Part shown: piece by piece, positions 29,890 through 38,989 of the stretch
Layout of the letters: each line of letters starts with the position of its first letter
Position numbering within the stretch: position 1 is the stretch's first letter
DNA from: Gallionellaceae bacterium
GTDB lineage: Bacteria; Pseudomonadota; Gammaproteobacteria; Burkholderiales; Thiobacillaceae
Assembly (NCBI GenBank): GCA_028714735.1
Contig: JAQTLU010000009.1
Span: forward strand, 60,858 to 124,857
Direction: 5' to 3'
Length of the DNA: 64,000 nt
Position numbers and translations under genes: made by a program
The notes under the pieces: model-generated
The model's database searches: none
The model's input: only the letters and a program-made list of their open reading frames with translations
What the model was told of the DNA's origin: nothing

Positions 29890-30846
29890 TCAATGGCTGC
29901 CGGAGGTGCCCAGCCAGAAGCCGATGTTCTTGTCGAGGAACTCGTCCCAGGGCATGTAATGGGAGCCGTCACAGGAGAAGGTGAGGCCGATGATGCCGTT
30001 GAAGATGTTGATCGACCCCGAGCGCAGGTACAGCGTCTCGTCCATGAAGCGCAACGCCTTGAAGGTGTGCAGTATGTCGCGTATCCGTTCCGCCGGCAGC
30101 ACCGCCTGGTCCGGGTAGGGGCAGTGCGGGTAGGCCATGCACAGGCCGGGATCGGACAGTTCGTCGATGCCGTGCATGCGGTAGCGGTAGGGGTCGTTGA
30201 TCAGCCACAAGGTCGCCCGCGAGCTGGAGAAATGCAGCTTGCCGTGGAACACCCCGTGCACGGTCATCAACTCGTTCATCAGGTCCAGCACGGCGTCGAT
30301 GCGCTGGTCCATCAGGCTGTCGGCACGGGCCTGGTGGAACAGGCCGGCCCGGATGGCCGGGTCGCCCTTGAGTTGGCGCCAATGTTCCGGCTGCCGATAC
30401 AGGGCCTGGGTGGCGGGCAACTCGCGCAGGTCGAAGTCGGCGCCCAGGAACCCGAGCAGGTGACCATCCCCGGCGAGGATGCGTTGCACGGCAGTGAGCG
30501 AGGGCCGGCGGGCGTTGCGGCTGAGATAGGCATCGGAGAGCGAGAAATGCGCCCCGGCCAGCGCCTCGGCCAGGTACGGGCGCTGGCCGCGGTCGCGGCC
30601 GAACTGGTCCGGCATGGACCCCTTGCGAGACAGGTTGGCGGTGATCTGGCGTGCGTCCGCGTCGAGCACGTAGAGATATTTGCAATAGGGCAGCTCGGCC
30701 ATGCCTTCTGCCAGGCGGGCCTCGAGTCCGTCCCGCTCGGGCCAGACCTCCCGGCAGCCCTCGGCCAGGATGGCCAGGGACGAGGACAACCAGCCCTTGA
30801 GTATCTGGCGTTGGCGGGTGATGGCTTCCTGCAGGGATTCGGGCAT
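29890..30846 (-). CDS. PDC/Cache sensor-domain protein without output domain
   Basis: 318 aa from ATG 30846. It contains the Cache-like core YCKYLYVLDADARQITANLS and FGRDRGQRPYLAEALAGAHF, then a second region ending SGSINIFNGIIGLTFSCDGS. No TM segment, kinase, GGDEF or HTH is seen, so it is a stand-alone cytoplasmic sensor-type protein. Similar proteins occur in sulfur- and iron-oxidising betaproteobacteria. A longer frame upstream (to 31008) is low complexity and rejected. Confidence 0.65.
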   Translation of the reverse strand: MPESLQEAITRQRQILKGWLSSSLAILAEGCREVWPERDGLEARLAEGMAELPYCKYLYVLDADARQITANLSRKGSMPDQFGRDRGQRPYLAEALAGAHFSLSDAYLSRNARRPSLTAVQRILAGDGHLLGFLGADFDLRELPATQALYRQPEHWRQLKGDPAIRAGLFHQARADSLMDQRIDAVLDLMNELMTVHGVFHGKLHFSSSRATLWLINDPYRYRMHGIDELSDPGLCMAYPHCPYPDQAVLPAERIRDILHTFKALRFMDETLYLRSGSINIFNGIIGLTFSCDGSHYMPWDEFLDKNIGFWLGTSGSH

Positions 30847-31100
30847 GGCGAACAGGCGATAGGGCGGACGCGTTCCGGATAGCTTAGCGCATGCCGGCAC
30901 CCTGCCCAAATTCCCCATGCCCATGCCGTCGAAAACCCGGGTGGGCGACCCGACGGGTAACGCCCGGCCGGCGCCAACGGGCTGGCGACGGCGGGGGAAC
31001 TTATGCACAGGCCGGGCGTCGCCTTATGCAGGGACTTGTGCGGGGGGATCGTGCGCGGACAGGTTCCTGACCCTGTTTTCACGCTCCCGGGAGTCAATCA

Positions 31101-31550
31101 GTGACAAATAAAACCATCGCCAGCATCGCGTTGTTATGTGTGGTTCCTTTCTTTTCCGGCACGGCGTCCGCCTTATGTGTCGGCGCGCCGGAGGCCAACC
31201 TGCGCCAGGGCCCCGGCACCCATTACAAGACGAGCTGGGAAGTCTTCAAGTACATGCCCCTGAAAAAGATCGGCCAGAAGGGCAAGTGGTATCACGTGAA
31301 AGATGTCGACGGCGATCGGCACTGGGTCTATGGCCCATTGCTGACGAAGGCCATGCATTGCGCCGTAGTGAAGACCCGCACGGCCAACATCCGAAGCGGG
31401 CCCGGGACCGGATTTGCCAAGGCCCAGTGGAGCCCGGTGGAAAAATATTATTCCTTCAGGATCCTCGGCACGAAAGGCAACTGGGTGAGGGTTCAGGATG
31501 AGGTGTTCAACGACGGCTGGGTGGCGAAGTCGTTGCTCTGGACTCAGTAG
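31101..31550 (+). CDS. exported protein with two bacterial SH3 domains
   Basis: 149 aa, GTG start at 31101. The signal peptide (TIASIALLCVVPFFSGTASA) is followed by two SH3b domains: CVGAPEANLRQGPGTHYKTS with KWYHVKDVDGDRHWVYGPLL, and TRTANIRSGPGTGFAKAQWS with NWVRVQDEVFNDGWVAKSLL. SH3b domains often bind peptidoglycan peptides in the periplasm. It is monocistronic. Confidence 0.82.
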   Translation: MTNKTIASIALLCVVPFFSGTASALCVGAPEANLRQGPGTHYKTSWEVFKYMPLKKIGQKGKWYHVKDVDGDRHWVYGPLLTKAMHCAVVKTRTANIRSGPGTGFAKAQWSPVEKYYSFRILGTKGNWVRVQDEVFNDGWVAKSLLWTQ

Positions 31551-31606
31551 CGCCGACAGGGAATAACACGGCGAGTTGGCCTATCCGGCCGACGGGGCTG
31601 GACGAA

Positions 31607-34285
31607 TCAGCCCGCCAGCATGCGCTTCAATTCCGGCAGGCAGGAGCCGCACTCGGTGCCGCACTTGAGCCGGTCCTGCAGCCCGGACAGGTCGGTGCCT
31701 CCGGCGATGGCCGCGCCGATCTCGGACTCCGACACGTTCAGGCAGTTGCACACCACGCGGCCGCGCTCGGCGCAGCCTTGCGGCGGGTTGGCGAGCGGGG
31801 AAAGCAACCAGGGGCGCAGGGCGGTGGCATCGGCGCCGGCGCGGATGAGTTCCTTCAGCCAGTCCTGGGCGGCGGTCTCGCCGGTCAGGCGTACGCTGAC
31901 GATGCGGCCATCCACGACATGGGCTTTTTTCGAAACGGCGCGGCGGGCGTCCTGATAGGCCAGGGTGGCGAGCGGGTCGTCCAGGCCGGCCAGGGCGTCG
32001 AGTTCGGCCAGCCACTCGGCCGGGATGGGCTGCTCGTGGGCGGCATGCAGGGCGAGCACCGGCTGGTCGCGTCCGGACAGGGTCAGGCTGGCCCAGGCGA
32101 AGCGGGCGAGGAAGGGGCGTAGCCGCGCCGCCAGCGCGTGGTCGCCTTGCGCCAGCAGGCTGACATGGTGTTCGGCCCGCCAGGGCGTGACCTGGATGGC
32201 GGCGTGCTTGAATTCCGGCTGCCTGGAGATCGGGTCGAGCGCGGCGTTGGTGAGGCCGTTCACGCCCGGACCGGCCAGCCAGGCCGAACCCCAGTGCATG
32301 GGCAGCCAGGCCTGGCCGGGACGCACGCCGGGGTCGGCCTGGCATTTCAGGATCAGCTGGCCGCGCCGCGAGGCGACCTTGACCAGGCTGCCGGCGCGCA
32401 GCCCGCGCCGCTCCAGGTCGGCCGGGTTGAGGCCGATGGCCGGCTCCTCGGCGTGGTTCCACAGCCGGGCGACGCGGCCGGTACGGGTCAGGGTGTGCCA
32501 ATGGTCGCGCAGCCGGCCGGTGTTGAGGGCAAGCGGGAAGCGCGGGTTGACCGTTTCGGCCGGCGGCAGATAGTCGGCGGCATGGAAACGGGCGCGGCCG
32601 TCGGCGGTGGGGAATTGGCCGTCTTCATAGAGGCGTGCCTTGCCGATGGCGGCGCCTTCGGGCAGCGGCCATTGCTGGGGGCCGGCCGCGTCCAGCATGG
32701 CCCAGGACAGGCCGGTGATGTCGAGGTCGCGGCCGCGGGTGGTCGCGCGGTGCTCGTTCCAGATCGCCTCGGCGGATTCGTAGGGAAACAGTGAAGCCCG
32801 TCCCCGTTGCGGCAGCAGGGCCTCCAGGCGGCGGGCGAAATCGACCCCGATGACCCAGTCGTGGCGCGCCTCGCCGGGTGGCGGCAGGGCGCTGCGCTGG
32901 CGCGAGATGCGGCGCTCGGAGTTGGTCACGGTGCCATCCTTCTCGCCCCAGGTGCTGGCCGGCAGCAACAGGTCGGCCCAGGCCACGGTCTCGCTGTTAT
33001 GGAAGCATTCCTGCACCACCACGAACTCGCAGGCATCCAGGGCCGCGCGCACGGCCATCTGGTCGGGCAGGGAATGGGCCGGGTTGGTGCCGACGATCCA
33101 GATCGCCTTCAGCCTGCCGGCGCGCGCCGCCTCGAACATCTCCACGGCGGTGAGGCCGGGTCGTTCCGGCACGCTGTCGACGCCCCACAGGCGGGCGATC
33201 TCGGCGCGGTCCGCCGGGTCGGCCAGGTCGCGGTGGGCCGGGAGCAGGTTGGCCAGGCCGCCGACCTCGCGTCCGCCCATGGCGTTGGGCTGGCCGGTGA
33301 GCGAGAACGGTCCGGCGCCCGGCTTGCCGATCTGGCCGCTGGCCAGGTGCAGGTTGATCAGGGCGGCATTCTTGTCGGTGCCGTGGCTGGACTGGTTGAG
33401 GCCCTGGCAATAAAGCGACAGGGTGGGGCCGGCGGCGAACCAGCGCGCGGCGGTGACCAGGTCGGCCTCGGCAATGCCGCACAGCCCGGCGACCCGCTCC
33501 GGGGTGTAGGCGCGCACCCGGTCCTTGAGCGCCTCGAAGCCCTCGGTGTGGGCGGCGATGTAGGCCGGGTCGGTGAGGCCTTCCCAGAGCATGACGTGGA
33601 GCAGGCCGTTGAACAGGGCGACGTCGGTGCCGGGCAGGATGGCCAGGTGCAGGTCGGCGTCGCGCGCGGTGTCGGTGACCCGGGGGTCGACCACGATCAG
33701 GCGCTGCGCCGGGTTGCGCGCGCGCGCCGCCTCGATGCGCCGGTACAGCACCGGGTGGGCGTAGGCGGTGTTGGCGCCGGCGACGAACAGGGTCGCGGCG
33801 TGGTCGATGTCCTCGTAGCTGCACGGCGGCGCGTCGACGCCCAGGGTCGCCTTGTAGCCGGCCACCGCGCTGGACATGCACAGGCGCGAGTTGGTGTCGC
33901 AGTTGTTGCTGCCGACCAGGCCCTTGGTCAGCTTGTTGTAGACGTAGTAGTCCTCGGTCAGCAGCTGGCCGGAGAGATAGAAGCCGACCGCGTCCGGGCC
34001 GTGTTCGGCGATGATCCCGGCGAAGCGCTGGGCGGCGTGGTCGAGCGCGCTGTCCCAGTCCACCCGTTGCCGCGGCGCCGCCTTGTCCATGCGCAGCTCG
34101 GGGTGCAGCACGCGGCCATCCAGCCCGGTCGACAGGTGCAGGGTGCTGCCCTTGGTGCACAGGCGGCCGAAGTTGGCCGGGTGCCCGGGGTCGCCGCGCA
34201 CCCCGGTGATACGGCTGCCGTCGGTCGCGACCAGGACGCCGCAGCCGACGCCGCAGTAGGGGCAGGTGGACTTCACCTCCGGCAT
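31607..34285 (-). CDS. nasA: NasA, assimilatory nitrate reductase catalytic subunit
   Basis: 892 aa cytoplasmic molybdo-bis-MGD enzyme. The N-terminal [4Fe-4S] motif is STCPYCGVGCGV...GRLCTKG. Mo-cofactor domains follow, with SSHGTDKNAALINLHLASGQ and LTGQPNAMGGREVGGLANLL. The C terminus (about 835-890) has a BFD-like [2Fe-2S] motif, RVVCNCLNVSESEI with LKCGTECGSCLPELKRML, typical of NasA/NarB that receive electrons from NADH or ferredoxin partners. It starts 1 nt after nrtD and closes the operon nrtA-nrtB-nrtD-nasA. Confidence 0.95.
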   Translation of the reverse strand: MPEVKSTCPYCGVGCGVLVATDGSRITGVRGDPGHPANFGRLCTKGSTLHLSTGLDGRVLHPELRMDKAAPRQRVDWDSALDHAAQRFAGIIAEHGPDAVGFYLSGQLLTEDYYVYNKLTKGLVGSNNCDTNSRLCMSSAVAGYKATLGVDAPPCSYEDIDHAATLFVAGANTAYAHPVLYRRIEAARARNPAQRLIVVDPRVTDTARDADLHLAILPGTDVALFNGLLHVMLWEGLTDPAYIAAHTEGFEALKDRVRAYTPERVAGLCGIAEADLVTAARWFAAGPTLSLYCQGLNQSSHGTDKNAALINLHLASGQIGKPGAGPFSLTGQPNAMGGREVGGLANLLPAHRDLADPADRAEIARLWGVDSVPERPGLTAVEMFEAARAGRLKAIWIVGTNPAHSLPDQMAVRAALDACEFVVVQECFHNSETVAWADLLLPASTWGEKDGTVTNSERRISRQRSALPPPGEARHDWVIGVDFARRLEALLPQRGRASLFPYESAEAIWNEHRATTRGRDLDITGLSWAMLDAAGPQQWPLPEGAAIGKARLYEDGQFPTADGRARFHAADYLPPAETVNPRFPLALNTGRLRDHWHTLTRTGRVARLWNHAEEPAIGLNPADLERRGLRAGSLVKVASRRGQLILKCQADPGVRPGQAWLPMHWGSAWLAGPGVNGLTNAALDPISRQPEFKHAAIQVTPWRAEHHVSLLAQGDHALAARLRPFLARFAWASLTLSGRDQPVLALHAAHEQPIPAEWLAELDALAGLDDPLATLAYQDARRAVSKKAHVVDGRIVSVRLTGETAAQDWLKELIRAGADATALRPWLLSPLANPPQGCAERGRVVCNCLNVSESEIGAAIAGGTDLSGLQDRLKCGTECGSCLPELKRMLAG

Positions 34286-34286
34286 G

Positions 34287-35072
34287 TCACGCCGCCTTGT
34301 GCTGCTTCTGGTACAGGAACTCCAGGACCTGGCCGCGCAGGTGGTGGTAGTGCGGGTCCTCGGCCAGCTTGAGGCGGTGGCGCGGGCGCGGCAGGTCGAC
34401 GGTCAGGATCTCGCCGATGGTGGCGGACGGGCCGTTGGTCATCATGACGATGCGGTCGGACAGCAGCACCGCCTCGTCGACGTCGTGGGTGATCATCAGC
34501 ACGGTGTTGTTCAGTTTGGCCTGGATCTCCATCACCGAGTCCTGCAGGTGGGCGCGGGTGAGGGCGTCGAGGGCGCCGAACGGCTCGTCCATCAGCAGCA
34601 CGTCGGGCTGCATGGCCAGGGCGCGGGCGATGCCGACGCGCTGCTTCATGCCGCCGGAAATCTCGCCCGGACGCTTGTCGGCCGCCGCTTCCATGTGCAC
34701 CAGCCTGAGGTTGTGCATGACCCATTCGCGGCGTTCCGCCTTGGGCTTGTCGGCCATCACCTTGTCCACCGCCAGCTTGACGTTCTCGGACACGGTCAGC
34801 CAGGGCAGCAGGGAATGGTTCTGGAACACCACGGCGCGGTTGGGGCCGGGACCGCGTATTTCACGATCTTTCAACAGGGCGACGCCGGCGCTGGCGTCGA
34901 GCAGGCCGGCGACGATGTTGAGCACGGTGGATTTGCCGCAGCCGGAGTGGCCGATCAGGGCGAGGAACTCGCCCTTCTGGACTTTCAGGTTGACGTCCTT
35001 GAGGGCGTTGAACTCGCCCTTGGCGGTGGCGAAGGTCATGTCGATGTTCTGCAGGTCGAGATAGGCGCTCAT
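34287..35072 (-). CDS. nrtD: nitrate ABC transporter ATP-binding protein
   Basis: 261 aa. Walker A GHSGCGKST, Q-loop FQNHSLLPWLTV, signature ISGGMKQR, Walker B LLMDEPFGALD. This is the NrtC/NrtD/SsuB-type ATPase that powers nitrate or nitrite import with the adjacent permease. There is no C-terminal NrtA-like domain, so it is NrtD-like rather than NrtC. It is 13 nt from nrtB. Confidence 0.93.
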   Translation of the reverse strand: MSAYLDLQNIDMTFATAKGEFNALKDVNLKVQKGEFLALIGHSGCGKSTVLNIVAGLLDASAGVALLKDREIRGPGPNRAVVFQNHSLLPWLTVSENVKLAVDKVMADKPKAERREWVMHNLRLVHMEAAADKRPGEISGGMKQRVGIARALAMQPDVLLMDEPFGALDALTRAHLQDSVMEIQAKLNNTVLMITHDVDEAVLLSDRIVMMTNGPSATIGEILTVDLPRPRHRLKLAEDPHYHHLRGQVLEFLYQKQHKAA

Positions 35073-35085
35073 GAGGGTTCTCCGA

Positions 35086-36030
35086 TCAACGCTTCGAGTA
35101 GTCGAGCCGGTTCTGTGCCCAGCCCATCATCAGGTCGAGCACGATGCCGACGCCGCCGATGATGCCGATGGCCAGGATGATGGAGGACACGTTGAGGTTG
35201 TTCCATTCGTCCCACAGCCAGAAGCCGATGCCGATGCCGCCGGTGAGCATCTCGGCCGCGACGATGACCATCCAGGCGATGCCCAGCGACAGGCGCATGC
35301 CGGTCACCACGTAGGGCAGGGTGGCCGGGAACAGGATGCGCCGGATCAGCTCCACCTTGCCCAGCTTGAGCACGGCGGCGACGTTCATGTAGTCCTGCGG
35401 GATGGCCTTCACCCCGGTGGCGGTGTTGATCACCATGGGCCAGATGCAGGTGATGAAGATGACGAAGATGGCCGAGGGGTCGACCGCCTTGAACAGCAGC
35501 AGGCCGATCGGCAGCCAGGCCAGCGGCGACACCGGCTTGAGGATCTGGATCAGCGGCGACAGGGCCATCTGCACGCCCCGGCTCATGCCCATGGCGAAGC
35601 CGAGCGGAATGCCGACCAGGGCGGCGAGGCCGAAGCCGGCGGCGACCCGGCCGAGCGAGTACATCAGTTGCCAGCCGATGCCCATGTCGTTGGGGCCGGT
35701 GTCGTAGAACGGATCGGCCAGGATGTCCTTGGCATGCTCCCAGGTCTCGCTCGGGGCCGGGAATTCCGGCGCCACGTGGATGTGGATATAGCTCCAGGCG
35801 GCAATCACCACGGCGAACGTCAGCAGCGGCAGCAGGAGGGTCTTCAGGAGGGTCGCCACCTGTTCGCGGCGGATGCGGTCCTGCAACAGGGGGATGGGCC
35901 GGGCCGGTGCGGTGCTGGCCGGCGCGGCGGCGGTCTGGGTGATGGTCGGTTCCATGGTCGTCGTCTCTTCGGTGTCGGGGGCGGACTTGCCGCCCGGCAC
36001 CACGGTCAGTTTGATGGCGTGTGCGTGCAT
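35086..36030 (-). CDS. nrtB: nitrate ABC transporter permease
   Basis: 314 aa with about six TM helices and the inner-membrane coupling motif near PLAWLPIGLLLFKAVDPSAI. KAIPQDYMNVAAVLKLGKVE and IAWMVIVAAEMLTGGIGIGF are typical of NrtB/CmpB. An extended, Pro/Ala-rich cytoplasmic N terminus of about 60 residues precedes TM1. The 55-nt gap from nrtA holds a hairpin (36051-36076). Confidence 0.93.
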   Translation of the reverse strand: MHAHAIKLTVVPGGKSAPDTEETTTMEPTITQTAAAPASTAPARPIPLLQDRIRREQVATLLKTLLLPLLTFAVVIAAWSYIHIHVAPEFPAPSETWEHAKDILADPFYDTGPNDMGIGWQLMYSLGRVAAGFGLAALVGIPLGFAMGMSRGVQMALSPLIQILKPVSPLAWLPIGLLLFKAVDPSAIFVIFITCIWPMVINTATGVKAIPQDYMNVAAVLKLGKVELIRRILFPATLPYVVTGMRLSLGIAWMVIVAAEMLTGGIGIGFWLWDEWNNLNVSSIILAIGIIGGVGIVLDLMMGWAQNRLDYSKR

Positions 36031-36050
36031 CGTTTTCTCCTGGTCTTGCC

Positions 36051-36076
36051 CTCCCTGCCCCGAGTGGGGTAGGGAG
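36051..36076 (-). terminator. hairpin between nrtA and nrtB
   Basis: Arms CTCCCTGCCCC and GGGGTAGGGAG around GAGT, with one internal mismatch. There is no T-run, so it probably stabilises nrtA mRNA or partly attenuates the downstream genes, as seen when a binding protein is needed in excess. Confidence 0.45.
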
Positions 36077-36085
36077 CCATGCGTC

Positions 36086-37525
36086 TTACTTGTTCAGGCG
36101 GGCCAGCTTCTTCATGTCCACCTTCATGTTGGCGACCTTGAAGCCCTTCAGGTAAGCCATCATGTGGTCGGGGTCGAACTTCATGCCGTCGAAGAACATG
36201 TCCGGCCCCATGACGATGGGCGAGGTGGCCTGCTTGAGGGTCCAGTTGGCCTTGTTGACGCCTTCCGGCTTCCAGTCGACGGTCGGCGCGGCAACGCCGA
36301 CTTCCTTGGCGGCCTGGCGGTAGATCTCGGGCAGGTAGATGCCGGAGGCGGTCTTGCGGATATCGACCGGCGTCTCCAGCTGACCCCAGCGATACATCTG
36401 GGTGATGAACCAGGCCGCGTGCGAGCGCCAGGGGAAATTGGCGGCGTAGCGGTGGAAGACGTTGAAGTCGGGCAGGCTGACCAGCTTCTCGTCCTTGCTG
36501 TAGCGCCAGGTGCCGGTCATCGAGTTGTCGACCACGTCGGTGGGCGCGTTGACGTAGGACTTGGCCGAGATGATGCGCACCACTTCCTTGCGGTTTTCCG
36601 GCAGGTCGGCCCAGGCGGCGGCCTCGATCAGGGCGCGCACGGCGGCGCGGTGGCTGTTCGGGTTCTTGTCGGCCCACTCGCGGGTGACGCCGAACACCTT
36701 CTCCGGGTTGTTGTTCCAGATCTCGTAGTTGGTGATCAGCGCGTGGCCGATGCCCATCTCCACGGCGCGCTGGTTCCACGGCTCGCCGACGCAGTAGCCG
36801 TCGATGTTCCTCGATTGCAGGTTGGCCACCATCTGGGGCGGCGGGATGACGATCAGGCGCACGTCCTGGTCCGGGTCGATGCCGGCCGAGGCCATCCAGT
36901 AGCGCAACTCGTAGTTGTGGGTGGAGACCGGGAACACCATGGCGAAGGTCATCGGTGCCTTGCCGGCCGCCTTGTTGGCGTCGATCACCTTCTTGAGCGC
37001 GCGGGCCGAGGTCGGGCGCGACTTCATCGCCTCCGGGTCGGCGGCCAGCATGCGCTCGTAAAGCTCGTTGGAAACCGTGATGCCGTTGCCGTTCAGGTCC
37101 ATGCTGAAGGCGGTCACGGTGTCCTTGGGCGTGGCGCCAACGCCCAGAGTGGCGGCGATCGGCATGCCGGCCAGCATGTGGGCGCCGTCGAGGGCGCCGA
37201 TGGAGACCTTGTCGCGGATGTTGGCCCAGGAGGCCTCCTTGGACACCGCCACGTTGAGGCCGTGTTTCTTGAAGAAGCCCTTTTCATAGGCGATCACGAT
37301 GGGCGCGCAGTCGGTCAGGGGGATGATGCCGAAGGTCAGGTCGGTCTTTTCCAGGCCGTCCGTGCCGGCGGCCCAGGCGGTATTGCGGACCCCGGGCGGG
37401 ACCATGGCCATGAGGCCGGCGGCGGCGGAGAGCGTGGCTACGGCGGAGATCGCGGCGGTCTTTTTCATGAAATCTCGCTTGCTGGTATCGAGGACGGGCG
37501 CGTCGGGTGAAAAGGGGTTTGCCAT
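36086..37525 (-). CDS. nrtA: nitrate ABC transporter substrate-binding protein
   Basis: 479 aa periplasmic protein. The N terminus has a Tat-like signal with Lys-Arg in place of the twin arginine (TSKRDFMKKTAAISAVATLS). NrtA/CmpA motifs: LTFGIIPLTDCAPIVIAYEK, WANIRDKVSIGALDGAHMLA, NIDGYCVGEPWNQRAVEMGI. The ATG at 37525 follows GGAG by nine bases, directly after the leader terminator T-run. Transcription starts at the sigma-54 promoter at 37647-37663 and passes the NasT-type leader. Confidence 0.93.
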   Translation of the reverse strand: MANPFSPDAPVLDTSKRDFMKKTAAISAVATLSAAAGLMAMVPPGVRNTAWAAGTDGLEKTDLTFGIIPLTDCAPIVIAYEKGFFKKHGLNVAVSKEASWANIRDKVSIGALDGAHMLAGMPIAATLGVGATPKDTVTAFSMDLNGNGITVSNELYERMLAADPEAMKSRPTSARALKKVIDANKAAGKAPMTFAMVFPVSTHNYELRYWMASAGIDPDQDVRLIVIPPPQMVANLQSRNIDGYCVGEPWNQRAVEMGIGHALITNYEIWNNNPEKVFGVTREWADKNPNSHRAAVRALIEAAAWADLPENRKEVVRIISAKSYVNAPTDVVDNSMTGTWRYSKDEKLVSLPDFNVFHRYAANFPWRSHAAWFITQMYRWGQLETPVDIRKTASGIYLPEIYRQAAKEVGVAAPTVDWKPEGVNKANWTLKQATSPIVMGPDMFFDGMKFDPDHMMAYLKGFKVANMKVDMKKLARLNK

Positions 37526-37538
37526 ATTTCATTACTCC

Positions 37539-37580
37539 AAAAAAAAACGGCGCCCGACCCTTGAGAGGGTGGGACGCCGT
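37539..37580 (-). terminator. leader terminator of nrtABD-nasA (NasT attenuator)
   Basis: On the minus strand a GC-rich stem (37548-37580; ACGGCG/CGCCGT base, CCC/GGG and ACCC/GGGT above, loop TTGAGA on the plus strand) is followed by nine T residues. It lies between promoter and nrtA start and shares bases with hairpin P2 (37572-37585), so the two exclude each other. Confidence 0.88.
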
Positions 37581-37585
37581 TGTCC
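37572..37585 (-). promoter_or_regulatory. ANTAR hexaloop hairpin P2, nrtA leader
   Basis: Stem GGAC/GUCC with loop AACGGC, which has the A1 and G4 of ANTAR target loops. It overlaps the 5' arm of the terminator. Confidence 0.78.
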
Positions 37586-37612
37586 AATTTGCAACTAAGG
37601 AGGAGAGCCAAA

Positions 37613-37634
37613 ACCAACGCGCCTGTGCGCCGGT
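37613..37634 (-). promoter_or_regulatory. ANTAR hexaloop hairpin P1, nrtA leader
   Basis: An 8-bp stem, ACCGGCGC with GCGUUGGU (two G-U pairs), closes hexaloop ACAGGC, again with A1 and G4. It lies about 27 nt upstream of P2, giving the two-hairpin NasT/EutV-type antiterminator. Confidence 0.8.
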
Positions 37635-37646
37635 CAATAAGTGTCT

Positions 37647-37663
37647 AGCAATGCCCGTGCCAG
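37647..37663 (-). promoter_or_regulatory. sigma-54 promoter for nrtABD-nasA
   Basis: Minus strand CTGGCACGGGCATTGCTA is a near-perfect -24/-12 element (TGGCACG, TTGC, GG-N10-GC). A weak NtrC-like half site (TGCACCAGATGAGGCC) lies at 37745-37760. Confidence 0.88.
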
Positions 37664-37823
37664 TTTGCAAGCCATTGTTGCATAACGGTATTTGTGGGGC
37701 GGGTGGCGTGGTATTCGAGATTGCCGCCCTGTCGTGGGGCGGCATGCACCAGATGAGGCCGGAACTCGTCCGCGCACAAACCGGTCTGGCGCAGGATGAT
37801 CAAGCCGTCTATCTTGCAGCGCT

Positions 37824-38390
37824 ATGGACACCGATATGAATTCACCGACCGGCTACCAGGACCTGCTCGACTTCTGGTTCTCGGAGGCCATGCGCAAACG
37901 CTGGTTCGCCTCGACGCCGGAACTGGACCGGACGATCCGGGAGCGCTTCGAACCAATGTGGCAACAGGCCTGCGCGGGCGAACTGGATCACTGGCTGGAT
38001 ACGCCGGACGGGGCGCTCGCCCTGGTCATCGTGCTCGACCAGTTGCCGCTCAACATGTACCGGGGCGAGGCCCTGGCCTATGCCAGCGAGGGGCAGGCCG
38101 TGGCGGCGGCACAGCGCGCCCTCGAACTGGGCCACGACAAGGCGATGCCGCAAGACCGCCTGGCCTTCCTGTTCCTGCCATTCATGCACAGCGAGGCCCT
38201 GGCCGACCAGGACCGCTCGGTCGAACTGTTCCGCGCCGCCGGGTTGACCGGCATCCTTTACTGGGCCGAGCACCACCGCGAGATTGTCCGGCGCTACGGC
38301 CGCTTTCCCCACCGCAACGAAGCACTCGGCCGGGATAGCACGGCGGATGAACTGGACTACCTGGCCTCCGACCAGGCCTTCAAGGGTTGA
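37824..38390 (+). CDS. DUF924-family protein
   Basis: 188 aa, all-helical TPR-like DUF924 fold. Conserved segments: DLLDFWFSEAMRKRWFASTP, LALVIVLDQLPLNMYRG, AFLFLPFMHSEALADQ, FPHRNEALGRDST. The function is unknown; the family is widespread in proteobacteria. It leads a three-gene run with the methyltransferase and FemAB-like genes and is divergent from the nrt promoter region. Confidence 0.88.
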   Translation: MDTDMNSPTGYQDLLDFWFSEAMRKRWFASTPELDRTIRERFEPMWQQACAGELDHWLDTPDGALALVIVLDQLPLNMYRGEALAYASEGQAVAAAQRALELGHDKAMPQDRLAFLFLPFMHSEALADQDRSVELFRAAGLTGILYWAEHHREIVRRYGRFPHRNEALGRDSTADELDYLASDQAFKG

Positions 38391-38395
38391 TTGCC

Positions 38396-38989
38396 ATGAA
38401 ACCGTATGCCGAATCCTGCGAACAGAACCGCGACCCCATCCTGGCCGTGCTGCGCGAGGCCCTGGCCGAGCGCAAGCGGGTGTTGGAGATCGCCAGCGGC
38501 ACCGGCCAGCATGCGGTCTATTTCGGTGCGGCGCTGCCGCACCTGAGCTGGCAGACCAGCGAACTGCCGGAGAACCACGCCGGCATCCAGGCCTGGCTGG
38601 ACGAGGCCGGACTGGCCAACGTGCTGCCGCCGCTGGCCATCGACGTCAATGTCCCGGCCTGGCCGGTCGGCCCGGTCGACGCGGTGTTCAACGCCAACAC
38701 CGTGCACATCGTCGCCTGGCCGGCGGTGGAGCGCATGTTCGCCGGCATCGGCCGGATCCTGGAGGTGGGCGGGCTGCTCTGCCTGTACGGGCCGTTCAAC
38801 TACGGCGGCGCCTTTACCTCGGAGAGCAATGCCCGCTTCGACGTCTGGCTGAAGAACCGCGACCCCAATAGCGGCGTGCGCGATTTCGAGGCGGTGGACC
38901 GGCTGGCGGAGGCCCAGGGGCTGTTCCTGATTCAGGACGTCGAGATGCCGGCCAACAACCGCACCCTGATCTGGCGGCGCGCAGATTGA
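38396..38989 (+). CDS. DUF938 SAM-dependent methyltransferase-like protein
   Basis: 197 aa. The SAM-binding loop is VLEIASGTGQHAVYF; further motifs are HLSWQTSELPENHAGIQAWL, VDAVFNANTVHIVAW and LYGPFNYGGAFTSESNARFD. These match DUF938, a Rossmann methyltransferase family of unknown substrate. ATG 38396 is taken; an in-frame TTG nine bases upstream is less likely. It overlaps the next gene by 4 nt. Confidence 0.87.
   Translation: MKPYAESCEQNRDPILAVLREALAERKRVLEIASGTGQHAVYFGAALPHLSWQTSELPENHAGIQAWLDEAGLANVLPPLAIDVNVPAWPVGPVDAVFNANTVHIVAWPAVERMFAGIGRILEVGGLLCLYGPFNYGGAFTSESNARFDVWLKNRDPNSGVRDFEAVDRLAEAQGLFLIQDVEMPANNRTLIWRRAD

Noticed and set aside
38387..38395. TTG start nine bases upstream of the DUF938 ATG
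   Set aside because: ATG 38396 begins the conserved family N terminus (KPYAESCEQNRDPIL).
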